Shown here one piece after another: positions 12,729 to 27,116 of a stretch of DNA of 64,000 nt. This DNA comes from Setaria digitata (lineage: Eukaryota > Nematoda > Chromadorea > Rhabditida > Setariidae). A program made the translations under genes and the position numbers. A model generated the notes under the pieces. It had not been told where the DNA came from and searched no databases. It was given only the letters and a program-made list of their open reading frames with translations. Within the stretch, counting starts at the first letter, position 1. Each line of letters begins with the position of its first letter. The stretch spans positions 496,001-560,000 of the forward strand of contig RCAB01000005.1 in NCBI GenBank assembly GCA_003640385.1, written 5' to 3'.

Positions 12729-13611
12729 TATTCAGAAGAGAAAGGAAAAAAGGAAGAAGTAATAATTGTAGGAAGAGGAAAAATATAATTGAAAATATTG
12801 CGATCTTGCGTTTCATTTTTTTGAGATTTTAGTTTGAAAAATATTTGTCACCTAACTTACTCTGTTATCACCCATAATTGTCTTTATGCCTTTTTTTTTT
12901 TACCAATTTTCTGGTCTGTATTAGTTATATTAAAAATAACATTCGTCTTCAGCAGAACGGATGTTGTTAAAAAATAACTAATATTGATCTCTCATCTGCT
13001 TTTTATTATTGGTTGTTGCGATCAGGGAGAAAGTAAAATTCAGTGCCTTGTTTACGGAGTAGTATTTTTTTTTTTTTTTATTTTCAGAGTTTAGAAATCT
13101 ATAATAAAACGGGATTTAAAAATCTGTAGTGGAGCAAGTTCCTTCTTTCATTTTTTTCTGTTTGTACGTAACATTTTACTAAAATTTATTTCTTTTCCTT
13201 TTTAGCTGTATTATAATTTACATTTCCATTTATTTCTCCACCTTTTACAGTAGCAGGTCTTAGTATTAGAGGATTTTAAAAAGCATGAAGAAAAAAAAAC
13301 TTCCCACAATTCTACATCCAAATATTGGCGTAATAGGGAATTCCTTAAAAAATGCATATTACATGGATTTTATCTCCTCCATAATTCCCTTTCATTTCCT
13401 AATTTGTTATTAGTTAAGCAAAAAGAAAAATCCTGCGTTTGCCGGCTAATTGATATCCTGTCTGTGCCAAGCTACATACCTTACTTTTATCAATACTTTG
13501 CTTTCTTGCTGTGACAGGAAAATAATTAGTAGATAAAAATGGATGTTTCTATTTTTAGAGACATTGTTTGTGATGTATTTGATACATCTGTTGAATATCG
13601 AACTGGCGATC

Positions 13612-13645
<34 letters not shown>

Positions 13646-14765
13646 GCCGAAGAAGGAAGTTAAAATTACAAGGATTAGACTGAGAGGAATAGTTTTTTCT
13701 TTATTTTTTATATTAAGTGTAATGGCTGGCTGATAAGAGCTGTCCGAATATAGCGATCTTACAGACAGAACTGTCAAGTTATTGTAGTATTCTGTGGATG
13801 AAATCCACAAAGATGCCTTCAAAACTGAAGGGTTTTGTACATAAATGGGCTGAGAGAATAAAGGACGTATTTGGATAATCATTACCTTTTAAACCTGAAA
13901 CATTCTGTTAATTTAGATGCTTGGTGGTACCATTCCGTTTTTTTTTTTTTTTTTTAGATATTTGTCAGTTTTGCAGATTACTTCCTTTTCTAAATATTAT
14001 TTGCCTGTGGAGAAATGAGAATAAGTAAGTGTCGATAGTTTTTCTTCTCTCTACACTTACCCCTCTCCAATAAACCAGTAGCTTTACTTAGATTTTGCTT
14101 TTTAAGATTTATCGCTACAAATAAAACAAATAATGTTGCTATGTTGTCTACAGTAAATCATTCAACATTTCGTGGAATCTTACGGGTAGGTATATTTGTC
14201 ACAAGTGAGTTTTTCTAAATAAACATTCAGTTAAAAACGTTTCAAGTTTGTAGAACTTCACAGCACCCAGTCCGCGCAAGTTTTACAAAAAAAAGTAAAA
14301 AAAGTAATTTCAGTGATATCAACGGCAGGTGTTATGAATTAGCAGTAAGTTTCTTATCATGATTGACTTCTGAATGAGAAGTGCTCAAGAGTATATACCA
14401 TAGTTTGCTGAGCGTTGGATTTAAAATCATCCCTTTTATTTGTTTCTTGCACACCTTAAAAAAGTCAGTTGGTCGCTTTTTTTTAAGCGAATATTTGTTT
14501 GTGTCAAGTGGGACAGTGGTATCACACGCATAATTTGTCATTTATAATTTAGACTCTCTTTCCAAAAAAAAAAAGGAATTCAAAATGGACTAATTTTAGA
14601 AAAGAAATATTGAAAGAGGAACACATAATCTTTCTAATTGATTCCGACACAGAATCTCTCAGTGTCTTGGATTTAAATTTTTCGAACTTTCCATTAATCT
14701 CTTGTTTCAAATGTGATAAAATATACCACTTCAGAGTTTAGTTTCCCAGCCCGAAAGCATATAAC

Positions 14766-14878
14766 CTTATTCAAGTAACAAATTACTAACATTCATGAGA
14801 GTTATTAATAAGTATATCATATCGTAGTAGTTATGCAGTTATATCCTACTTATATGCTTTTGAGCCGATAAAACCAAA
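14766..14878. repeat. Direct repeat, copy 1
   Basis: This shares long blocks such as CAAATTACTAACATTCATGA and CCGATAAAACCAAA with 15388-15484, in the same orientation. It carries about 16 nt absent from copy 2, in the middle of the unit. Confidence 0.8.
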
Positions 14879-15387
14879 CCGAAATAACTGGAGGAAAGAA
14901 GAGGACGTGGTAAACTAACCAGTAATAGAAGCATGCGATGGATTCTTATCCGCAACATAGGAAAGCGGAGAGGGATTTAACAGTTTCACCGGTTTTCTGT
15001 GAAGGACCAGCATATTTTGGACTAGTGTAATATGGATAATTGAGAAGAGAATGCGGAATGGGTTTGTTACAGGAGGTTTGGTGATGCTTTATGTGTGCTA
15101 GGGGAAGGAATGACTGTCTTAATCGAATAAAACTCGATGGAAGGAGGATTTTAAGCTCATGGAAAACCAGCGTACATTAGTTAGATTGAATCAAAGAGTA
15201 AAAGCTGCTTCGTTTCTGCAAAACTGTTTGCTGGTTGTTTAGAAAAATTTGTCTAGGTATTTCTAAATATTCTCTTCACACATAATTGTTTATAAAGCGA
15301 ATCTGGATTTCTTTCGTAAATCCTTAACTTTTTCGTCCTTGAAATATTAATTTGTAATAATCGGGAAAAATTGTGGGTTCCTTTGTA

Positions 15388-15484
15388 CTTATTCAAGTTA
15401 CAAATTACTAACATTCATGAGATTCACTAATAAGTTAGTATATGTTATATCCTACTTATTTGCTTTCGAACCGATAAAACCAAA
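15388..15484. repeat. Direct repeat, copy 2
   Basis: The partner of 14766-14878, with the copies about 620 bp apart. Several substitutions (TGCTTTCGAACC against TGCTTTTGAGCC) show the duplication is not recent. Confidence 0.8.
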
Positions 15485-15910
15485 TCTTGCATATAAGTTT
15501 TTTTTATCGCTTTGTATATATTCATTCCTTCATTTCTCTTTTTTTTTTAATGAAAATATTAGAAAATATGGCTATGTTACTCAGTGCAGTCTTCATTATG
15601 TCACCACTAAATTTGTTTCTGGGAAAATTTTCCTATAGTAGTCACTGTTACAAATTAGAGGTTGCAAAAGCAAAAAAGTTCATATGTGGTGATATTGTCA
15701 TCCAACAAAAGGAGGGAGAAGTAGATAATTTGTGGCATTGTTAGTGACAAATAACTTAAGAAATAATCCTCGAAAAGTTTCTTGAAATATTTAAAAGGCT
15801 GGAAAAATTACAAACACTGATTTATGGTACCATATTGTACGTTTCTGTGATTAGTAATGATTTACATCTTTAACTTTTAAGAAAGTTATTTCTATTTGCT
15901 TGATGGGCAG

Positions 15911-18900
15911 ATGTCGGAGGACTCGCCAAAAATAACAAGAAATGATAATGCGCGGAAGATTCGCCCAACCATGCAACTTTACTGTCCCAGAATGCTAAGA
16001 GCTTCAAAAATTGGTGGAAAAATGGATGTAAGAGAAAAGAATGGGAATGTCGAAAAATCAACAAAATCAGTGGATACTGTGAAAGGTAGAGAATTTTAGA
16101 GCTTCATATATGGATTCCTAATATTTCCATACTGTGGTTTCATTTCATTTCGAGATTTGCATAGTGTGATATCCGAAAAGTAGGGCTTCCAATTTTTTAT
16201 CTCGCAGCAGTTACGTGGATGGATTTCTATATGTATTCAGTAATTCAGTTGCAGTCAAATCAAATCAGAAGTCAGGTTGCATAATTAATTTTTTTCCTTA
16301 ATGAACCTTATTTAAGAAAAAATTCATTTTAAGAAATGGTCATTTTTGGCTCACATAAAACATGATAACAGGGTTTGGATCACAATTCTGGAATTAGAAT
16401 GTATGTAGAATGACTCCCTTGGACTTGATGACCTCACTATTCAATAGCATGTGACGAAAAAATCTGTCCTAGGTTCCAGAAATGATTTTAAAAAAAGAGA
16501 AATTGGAAGAAATCAAGAAAGGGAAAACCTTAGTAGCACGTTATGGCAAGGGTGTGATGATAAACGCAAGTATATTCCGAATAAAAGTGGTTACCAACTG
16601 TTGTCTCTCTTATGTTTTTCTTCGGATTTTGTTCTAGCCCTATGAATTTCATCGCTTTTTTGTTCATTTTCTCAATTTTAATTGGTGGTGTAATACTTTG
16701 AATGGTTACGTTTTTTATAGTCATAAAATTTTCATTACCACTGTTTACTAAGAACTGAAAAATAAGAAGGTTTTTAGTTTTTTGTTTCATGTTGATTATG
16801 TGAGTAGGCGAGTTTATGCTGGTTGCGCAAATTAATTTGCCGTTTCATTAACACACTTTTTCTCGCAGTATCGAATAAGTCATTTACTACTTCTTCTGCA
16901 GCAAAGATAATTTTTCAGAATTATGAAAAGTAGGTAGTGCAGTTTTATAAGATTCAGGTGTTTCAATCATGAACTTGTAGTACTCTTCTGTTGTAGAAAA
17001 TAGACAAAAACAGCAGAAATGTACCGATGTTATGCAAGATTGACAAAGTGGAATCAAGACTTATTGAATTCTGTCGAATATGCTTTTTCGGTATTGATTA
17101 AGTGGTGTAACTATATTTTCAGATAACGCTAACTTAAATCCCCGTATTGGAAATCGACGGAATAACAGCAGTTCTTCAAAAAATGGTACTTGCAAAAATG
17201 AAATAAATTCCAACGAATCACTGCTTAAAAACAGCAATAGTGTCAGAAGATCATGCGATCACCTTCCAGATGGTTATGGTTCTCCGAAAGGAAGAGCTGG
17301 CAGACGAATGTGCTCTAGCTCTATAAACTGTTATGTATGACTTTCCTTATTTACATTTTATCTTATTTTAATGCTGAAATAAGAATTATAGTTCATTTCA
17401 CATTTTCTTAAATTGGTAGTGTAAAAGTCAGTATTGAGAAACATAGTCTTTTATTTCACTTGGTAATGCTTGCGAAATGGTTTTCTACAACTTCTAATGG
17501 CTAAGTAAGTTGACAGTGCAGCAGTACCGGACATTCGTACTACGTATATTTCTTAAATTACATGCATGCCGATAGATGCATTATAGTTTTCTTTTTACTT
17601 TCTGTTTTGAAAAATATAGGATATCGACTTTTATCCATTTTCATTAAAATAACGCTCTTTTTTGGGAAATTTTCCAAGGAAATTATTATTATGCATTATC
17701 CATGACAGTACATGTAAATACTTCATGTTTATTTTGATTTAACGAGCTTACTCATCTATACGCTGCAATTTTTTTTTTTTTTTTTAGAATTCCTCCCAGT
17801 CACTTTGTGAAAACTCCTGTACGGATAATAATGCATGTCATTATAACGGCCCTGCTAGCTCACGTGTTGGATCTAATTTATCTTCCTGGAATCAGAAAGA
17901 AGTGTCCAATTTATTATTATGCATTAATTCAGCTACAGATGTTAGTAATTTTGTTTCCAAATTATTCTCAATCCTCTAATGTTTAAGTTAAATTAAATTT
18001 AAATTTAAATTTAGAAGACTTCTGCATCCGTTGCTCACCCCGTAGGGATCATCTTTTCGTATGGACATCACTACTATTTTGGTCTCGTACCAAATCCTTT
18101 TTTTTTTGTCAATAATAAAGAACTAAACTTTAATGGTGAATTTTAATTGAATTTGAGCATTTTTCCTGGGACATCAACTTTCTTTAAATTTCTTGATATT
18201 TTCTTTACAGCTAAATATTGTTTGTTTGTGATGTAGTGAATTTTAAGTAATCAGAAATTTTTTTTTATATTTCAAGAAAAAAGAAATTTGGTTGACATTA
18301 ACAAAAAAATGTAGATTGAAAATATTTCATTACAGCAAATTCGTTTGACATTTATTGTAGAATAACAGTAGCAGCTATCAGAAAGAACACTGTCCATCAT
18401 CTACAACATACCGTTATCATCAACGACAGCACATTTCGCAACAGCGCACTGGTTACTGTGATGGAGATGTGAAGCGCATTCCAAACAAATATCATTCCCT
18501 GCCAGTACGCCACGCTTTTGGTGAAGTAAGCCTTGAAAATTTCAGAAAATCTGTTTTTTTTTTTCTTCATACATACACGTCTTAGACGTTGAAATTTTAT
18601 ACTGCTTATTTCTGATGTATGTGTAACACTCGAAAAATCTAATTTTGAGAACTAGATTAATTTCAAAAAAGAACGGTATAGAAAAGTTCATATGACACTA
18701 GGAAGTGCGATTTGTTTTCATGAATTGAATTTCTTTCCTAACCAGATGACAAGTTTCATCATATAAGAATAATCTTTTTATCATATAAGAAAAAAGGATT
18801 TCCACAAATGAGGAATTTTTGTTACTTTAAGATGCCTAAATATAGAAGGTTCATTGCAGTAGTGACATATATTCGTTTTTGTCATAACGACCTGAGTTTA

Positions 18901-21900
18901 TTTTATAGCTTTTGATTTTTGTAATGAAATATTTGGAAAGTAGAAATTATTCGCCACTGGAATATTTTTCGATGTTTTTTCTACATTCCTAGAGAAGAAA
19001 AAAGCACAGTATTTGATTTCAGTTTTCGAATCTGTTATTAAGATAATTCAGAAAATGCTGTATTTTCTTATGTGTTTGTTTTCATATTTCAGTTGTTTTC
19101 TTTACATTGATTAATTCAGGGATCACTGCATAGTAGTAACGATACTTCCAGTCGAACAGTCTTTGAGCGTCGCAATCAGTTGAATCGCCAGCGAAATTGG
19201 TCTTTCAGAAGCAATCAGTCAGCAGATTTTGAGCAGCATCGCCGCAATCGAAACATCAAAAGCAGTCATGTTAATCGAGCTAATAATTTATTACAGGATA
19301 ATAATCAGGTTCGATGTAATTTGGAACCAAATGAATCAGTCAAATAGATTTTATTTTATTTTTTTTTCCATAGCTTCAGACATGGGCTTCACTTGTATTG
19401 TATATTAATAGTGCTACCTAATTGAGCCAAATATCTGTTAAGGTTTATTTCCATACGAAATTTTATAATTCAGCCACTTTCACAAATTTAAATAAACCGA
19501 AGCAACTTATGTACTCTAAGTTAAAGAAGGCTCATTTATGTGCAATTTAAATTAAAGAAATTTGAAACTTCCAGTTTACTTATCTCATTTCTTGGACTTT
19601 TAGGAAACAGATTCATTTTCCATGTGTAAATTATATTTAAAGAAACATGAAGCTATAAATTTTCTACTCGTTAAAAAGAGAATAAAGCACCAAATTATTC
19701 AAAGTTAAATTACTGACGCTTCGGTTTATTCAAAGAAATTTGTAATGGCTTGATTATTCTCATGTGATATCTATATTTTCCAATTCTTCAGGATTCCGAG
19801 AAAAAAGAAACTGTAACGAAAAAGCCTGGAACGCAATCAAAGCACATGTCTTTCCAGGTTTTTTTTTTTTTTTAACAATTTTCCACTCATGCATAATTTT
19901 CGTGAAAATTTCTTGTGTATTACTGCTGGTTTAAGAATGTCAATCTTTTTGTGTTTAAAGTCAAAAGTAGTAGAGTTCATGAATATTTTGTTGAAAGGAA
20001 GAATGGATGTTCTTTGTTTTTTAGAATCAGTTACACTTTCATTTACTAAGGTGATTTTCCCGGGTGTGAACTCTAGATTAAAAAAAAAAGGAAAAATTCT
20101 CATACTCAGATTTTCGATTCTACTCCATGCAGTTGCCTGTAGAATTTCATTATTCCACTATTTTTGCTCACTTTCATTTTTCATCAGTGACTTTTCCATA
20201 AATGAATTTTCGATATTTTCTAGTCTCTTTTCTACTGCTTGGGTTATTTTTTTGAGTCAGAATAAATTTAAATATTATTAGCTGAATATCAAAAGTAGTG
20301 TTTAACTTTTTCCTCGCAGAAGGAGTTCTCTGGCAATCTTTAACTTCAATTTGCAAAAACAAATCATAGTTTATTTAACATTCTCTCAGGATTTATGCGC
20401 TAGTCTTGATTCGATCGATCTGGCTTCATTCGATTGGAGTTCAGAAGTTGAAGCTGAGGAACGGCGTAAAGTAACTTTTGTTAAGGGAATTTGTTCTTCC
20501 AGTGACTAAGTTTATTGAATAGGCTTTCCGAGTAGATTTTGAACGTTAATAAGTAAAGGTTTTTAAAGCTCTGACTAAAATAACAATCGATTATAACTAC
20601 CTAATTCAAGAAAATTTAGAAGGTTCAGAATTCATATCTTATTTTTTCTTTTTAATTTTCAGAAAGAACGGGAAGAGCAAGGGGGAATAAGTGTGGAAGA
20701 ATCTATACATGCAAACACTAATTCTCAGAAAAACCGGTCTCGATATGATTTCCAAATTTCATCAAAATTTCAAAATCGCTCAGCTATTGTTACGGCCAAT
20801 GATAGTTTTGGTCGCTTATACTCTAGCCATGTTAAGAAACCATTAGTGGGCCATCATTTCACCAATAATATTTTAACAAGACGACGAAATGGTAATGATT
20901 TAAAACTTCTAGTAATAATATCTAACGATTATAGAAAAAAAAAATGTATGCTCAGTCTACTGTTAAGTGTCTTTCTGAAACTGAATTTTTTTTTTGTAGA
21001 TAGTTTTACAAGTCAAACATCAAGTATTGCCGAAAGTATCGAGGAACAATGTGACGTAGAAAGTGGCAGTGGTGAAAGAACACCAACCAACGATAATCAA
21101 GGGCCATCGGATTTTTGTAATCAGAAAAATGGAATTAAAAGAGAAAGTTGTTATCTGGATGAAGAAATCCCAGTCGTCAGCCGAGGTTCTTATTTGAAAA
21201 AGAATGCAATATCAAGTTATTTTTGAATGCTTAAGAATGTTTGAAGGATTTCAATGAGTTGACGGGATAAGTTTGAAATATTTTTTCTTGCAGTTCGTGG
21301 ATCGAATAGTCCCATGATAAATTATGTCCGGAGAACATGTTGGGACGAAAATAGAGGGCGAAACAAACGTGGAAGTCGATGGCGAATGAGGTTAGTTTCT
21401 TAGGAAATTGAGAAGCTCAGAAGTCGGGAATTAAACTATTTCCATTTCTGTGGTATTTTCAATAAATTAATTTCGAAGTTATAAAATTTTTTAATCTTAA
21501 TGAAATTTGTCATCAAGTAACTAAATATTTCAAGTTCCAAAACTTGATGGTCTCCATAAATTTAGGAAATCGCAAAATTTAAGGGGAAAGGGAACATCCG
21601 TTAGCAACTGTAATACCGCGATTTCCCAGAATGTTTGTCGAGAAAATGACATAAGGTATGGTAATTAAAATTTCTTACGAATTTTTTTTTCTAGATAATT
21701 TAAATTACAAACTGTTGTGTAACTGCTCACTGTTCTATTGTTTTTGGGTTGTGTTAACAAGGCTCTTTTCTTTTTTTTTTTTTTTTTTTAAACGAAAATA
21801 GTTTTGAACACAGTCAGTTGCGGATTCTTCCTCGTTTCGGTTTTAATAATTTCTTGTAGTGCCACCACGTCTAATACCTCAGAAGCTACGGCTCCCTCAC

Positions 21901-24900
21901 CAATCAAAACTGATACTGGATCAAAGACTGTCGCAGCAGTTTCATTGAGAATTCCTCAGGAACATTCTGATGTATTATCACAGTCCAATGGCATACAAAC
22001 TTTCCCTGCAAAAGTTTCAGTTGGTGGGTTATGCCGTCTGTTCGAAAGAAAAAGTTGATGCATTTAATAACCGTAGCATATTGCGGGAATTTTCGATCTT
22101 CTAGGCAAATTTAAGGCTTGAATAATGCTGAAAAGTTGTTTTTTTTTTTTTAGATTCATCTTTAAAAAGAGCGAAAAGTAATAGGTGTCGAAGAGAGCTG
22201 CCACCGACTGAGTGGCCAATACACTTGGAAATTTCTTGCAAAGAGGGTCCAAAAATTCAAGCTTTGAACGACACAATAAGTAAACTGATTGATCGAGTTA
22301 CAGAGTCTGCGGATTTGTGTGCCGGCGAAGAAATCCTCACGGCGAGGTTGAATTTTACATTTGGGAATTAGTTCGAATGATTACATTATAAGAGATTTTA
22401 TTTGCTAGATAGTTATAATTATGGAAATCATACTTACGAAGTGATGGACCGGAATCAGTTAAAATTAGGATTATTGGAATGAATAAGTAACACAGACTAT
22501 CAAATTTTTTTTTTCGGACTATAGAGATCAATAGACAGCGACATACTGATTTAGAATAGAGTTAAAATGTTGGAATTTAGATAGACCAAAAGCGAAATGA
22601 TCTCTAAAACTTCATTGTACATGAAATTTGGAACTTTTAATGGCAGCAGTAATCATATCTAAGTTATTTCAGTGAATCATTATCAAAACTTTATTTGTCT
22701 ATTGTAACAAGAAATATCAATTATACTTATACAATGAATTTGGAACAGCATTTGTGGAAGCAGTGCTTTTACACATCCATTGAAGCTCTGCGAGCTGCAA
22801 GTAATTCTACAGGAAATGCCTCCCGCTTTTTTCGCTCAAGTTTATCGAAACTTATCCAACAGGTTCACGTTTTTTTGGTCGCTTTTTAAAAAAAGAATCT
22901 CTTTACAGGACAAAGTTTCTGAAAATAAATATGAACCCAAATGTTACTTGATTAGTAATTACCAAAATATATGCCGAGAAAACTGTTAGTATATCCAATT
23001 TTATTTAAAAAGGTGCATAGTTTTTCCAAAGTTTTAGGTAAGCTTGCTGTAGCAGTAATAGTAGTTTTGTTTTTTGAATTTTGCGGTATGGTAATCATTG
23101 AACTTACTGTTGAAATGATGATGCGTGCATCTTATATTTTTTTTAGAGAATGAAAAACTTCTTGTAAGATTGATTACAGGACATGGGCTATATTTCGTAA
23201 TTTTAGTACATAGTTTTAAATGTAGTTTTTATTCAGGAGGAGTTAAATAATGCTGTAGATAGAGACTGTAAATAAGAGTATTGCAAAAACAATGCTGAGG
23301 ACAAAAAATACACAGCAATTGTCGAAAAAATGGGCCTGACTGTCTCACGAGAAAGGTTTTTGGTGCGAATCTCTAAAAAAACTAATATTTGTTTGAAACA
23401 AGAGAAAGGATTCTAATTTTTCAAAAATTTGGTGATTTTTTTTTTTCTAGGGTCTCGCTTTTTATGCACTGCTACTGAATAAATATGAAGTAGCCTTTGG
23501 TTTTATCATTGACGATTATTTATACTGGCCCTCCAGTGTGCCAACAGATGATTTTGTTGGATGCATTCTTACTGGTTCGGGGGCCCACGAAGCGACTGAT
23601 CATGTTGTTAAGGTGTATATTCTTTTTGTTTTTCAAGCTGTTTGCTAATTTACGACTTTTTGCATTTTTGTCAAGATGTTTTATAAGATGAACAAAGAAT
23701 AAAAGTGATAGTTGGTGTCAATTCTCATCAAACTTTGAATTTACTAAATAAATATTTAGCACAAACTAGCTGCTAACTATTATATAATTACGACTGACAA
23801 CTGACATACAAGTTAGGAATGAACAAATGATGTAGTCTGAACACCTAGTCATTAAATTTGTTAGCAGTCACTGTGATCGAAAATACAACTGCCTCAAATC
23901 TGTTAGTGACAAAAAAATTGCATAGTACGCTGTATTTTTGCTATAGTGAATGATGCTTCATCTTCTTCAGAGATTCTTTGCTGTTGGAGGTGAAATGGAC
24001 TTTATTTCCAGGTAGCACTACTGTCTGTCCAAAGGTTAGCAGTTTCTGTTGGTGATCTACACCGTTACAGTGCGATGGTTTCAGGAATTAAAGCTTACTC
24101 GCATGCAAAATTGTAAGTTTTTTTTCCACTTTTCTAATTCGGATCATGCATTATGAGATATCTGTCGTATTGTTGTGGAGATCCATCCTTTCTTTACAAA
24201 GATTTTGATTGGTGGTTGAAAACTGCTAGTTCTAGTTAACCTTGTGAAATAAGCATTTTAAATATTTCTTCCTTCACTTGTCCGTTAGGCAGTACTGGCA
24301 GCATTATTGTCATTTCTTTAAAAAAATTTCTTTTCGAAATTTCAGGTGGTATCAGAAAGCAGCACAGCTAGCTGCAGGGAATGGGCGCTCATACAATCAG
24401 TTGGCTCTCCTCGCCGTTTATGAGGTTTGTAAATTCATATTAAAATAATGTGATTTTACTTATATATTCGAATAATTATTCTGATTTGGTTGTGTGTTCT
24501 CATATCATCTGATAGCAGCTTTTCTTAAGACCATTTTCTTTTTTTCTTTTTTATGCTTCAAAATGCCGATTTATTCGTAAAGGATTCATATTTTGTAATG
24601 GCTTCACTTATCTACTAAGTAATGTGTCTTTTGGAAGACTTGTTACCCCACTCAACTGCAAGTGGCCGAAAAGTGAATTATTTTAGCTATAGTATTGGTT
24701 ATGAAAAAAATATTGAACCGTTTAATGATACTGCAGTAGACACTTCTGACACTGAGTCGGATAATCTTTAATTTATTTTTTTGGCAATAAGATAATACAT
24801 AGAATTTAAATGGAGTAAACACACATTAGCCTTTCATCATTTGATTTGGTGGTATGTGATAAATATTGTGTATGAAGGAATACATCAAGAACTTTTTATT

Positions 24901-27073
24901 AGTGGTAGAGATTTGTGTAAGATAACATCTTTTTTCTTTACTAACGATTAGTAGAAAAAAATTTGAGGGGAGTTGTGAAATATGGACTCGTTAGATTTTT
25001 TTTTAATTCCTGTGGTTTCGATATGGACGGGTACTTATTTCTTTTTCTTGTTATTTCTTACGTTACTAATCTTAGTAATATCCGCTAAATCTCAAAAAGT
25101 AGTGCATAGATTACCTGATTCTGCTGATGGGGGTACTAAATTTTATTCATTTAAGTGTGCTAAGTATATGGAGCATTTAACTTTCGTACAAATGTAAAAA
25201 TGCTAATTTTAAGTCATTTTGATTATCTTTTTCTCCTACCAGTTTATTGCTGTATAGATTTTGGATTTTTTACATGACTATCTTAATAATTATCCGACAC
25301 CATTGCACTAAAATGAGTCTGTTCATAAATATTTTTGACTCGACTAACGCCTCAATTCCTACAATACAGTGAATGTGTTGTTCATTTATACTAGGCTGTC
25401 TGAAATGTCAAACAAGCTTGAAGTTGTTTCAAGATATACTTAACTTTAAAAAATATGCCTGGCTGTTGGATCTGTAATACCATTTTATTGATTTGTCAGA
25501 AAAATGTAGCACTGAGAACTGTTAAACACATTAGTACCTTTTACTAAAGCAGTGATAGTAATAAATCTTTCAGTAATACTGATAATGCTATGAATATTGA
25601 AGTTGGTATTAAAGATACTTATTGGTCACTGCATTTAATAAGTACGAAGAGATATTTTTGAAGTTTTAATAAGATCAAAAATCATAATAAGAGTATATAT
25701 TTGCGCTCATATTTGCTTTCAGCTCGTTTCTTTTTGGAATTTTCGTACTTGCATTGCTTTTTAACTGTGTTTTGTTATAAATTACACTTCTTTTAATTCT
25801 TTTGATATTTACTGATATTTTTCAAAATTTGTGGATATTATTGTCCTCTTAGTTAGTCGTTCCTAAAAAACTGAAATCTTATTTCGTAGTCAAAATGGAT
25901 CGATGTAATATTCTATTATGTTCGAGCGTTGGCAGCGCGCTATCCGTTCGAAACCGCACGTCAGCCACTTTTCACAGCGTTCAATCATGTCCAGAAAAAG
26001 GTATGTTGTAATAAGCCGTAACAAGGTTTAACACCTATTTTAATATTTGAACTGAATTTAAAATGAAAATCTTTGCTCGTATTGCTAATTCGTTCCATTC
26101 ATAAAGATGTATTTTTAAAATGAAAGACTTGTCATCTTGGTACGATATTGACTCTATTATGATCCATACGGGGAAAAATTGAACGGTTAATCCAGTTTTC
26201 TTGTTGCAAATAATTGGAATTAGTGAAAAATCAATGTTATAATGTTTCGTAAGCAGTACACTGGCCGCAAACGGTTTTGATTATCATGGTTTACTCAATT
26301 TTCTTGCCATTACCGAGACAGTGAATCTGGAAAAATGGTGTCAGACTTTTTTGTTTCTTACAGTTAGTGTAGTCCAGAGTTTTGTTATGGCGCATTTTAC
26401 GTATTTGAATTGCTCTTATTTCTAGCAAAAAGAAAAAAATGCGGTCCATACGTCACGATTGAAACTGATTTGAAATGAAAAGAAATTTTGGTTGATCCTA
26501 CGAACTTCAATCATATGATCATTTTAGGTCAGTGAATTTGAAATAGAATTCAATGCACGGATTGGTGATAATGCGGCACGTGAGGCAGAAGCAGCTGCCG
26601 CTCGAGCTGATAGACCTCAAGAAATCTGGATTGCACAAGATGGAAAGCTCTCCTGCGGTGATTATGCTAATATTGCTGATCACCGAGCTATGCATGCACT
26701 GGGATCGGTTTCTACTGTTGAGGTTTAAAATTTTAATATTTTTGGATTTATATACATGTATATACAAAGTGTATATATATACTGATCAGCAATATTAGCA
26801 TAAAAATATATATATTTTTATTTTTTCGTTTTTTGCAACATTATATATATATATGTATATCATATATATATTATATTATATTTATATATATAATATATAT
26901 ATAAATATAATATAATTATATATATATGTATTATATATATATATAAATATAAAATTATATATATATATATATATAAATATATATATATATTTATATAAAA
27001 TATAAATAAAAAATATAAATATATAAAAAAAAAAATATATAAATAAAATATATATAAATATATATATATATAT

Positions 27074-27116
<43 letters not shown>

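Larger units (their letters stand above)
12729..15910. other. Intergenic region between the TMUB-like gene and smg-6
   Basis: 3.2 kb of AT-rich DNA without a supported exon. It contains an AATAAA at 13103-13108 (375 nt after the TMUB stop), long A and T runs (for example about 13613-13640 and 13938-13955) and a diverged direct repeat listed separately. The smg-6 start codon follows TTGATGGGCAG directly, which could be a spliced-leader acceptor. Confidence 0.5.

Noticed and set aside
13539..13882. Open frames with poly-Lys or poly-Phe
   Set aside because: They are the translation of a long A tract; no homology and no splice partners.
19889..20281. A 130-residue open frame on the + strand
   Set aside because: It lies in the intron between smg-6 exons 6 and 7, is Phe/Ser/Leu-rich as expected from T-rich intron DNA, and has no recognisable motif.
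22910..22987. Possible extra smg-6 exon after TTTACAG
   Set aside because: The conserved EST1 region joins directly from 22862 to 23451 in phase 0. The extra frame soon reaches a stop and has no family match.
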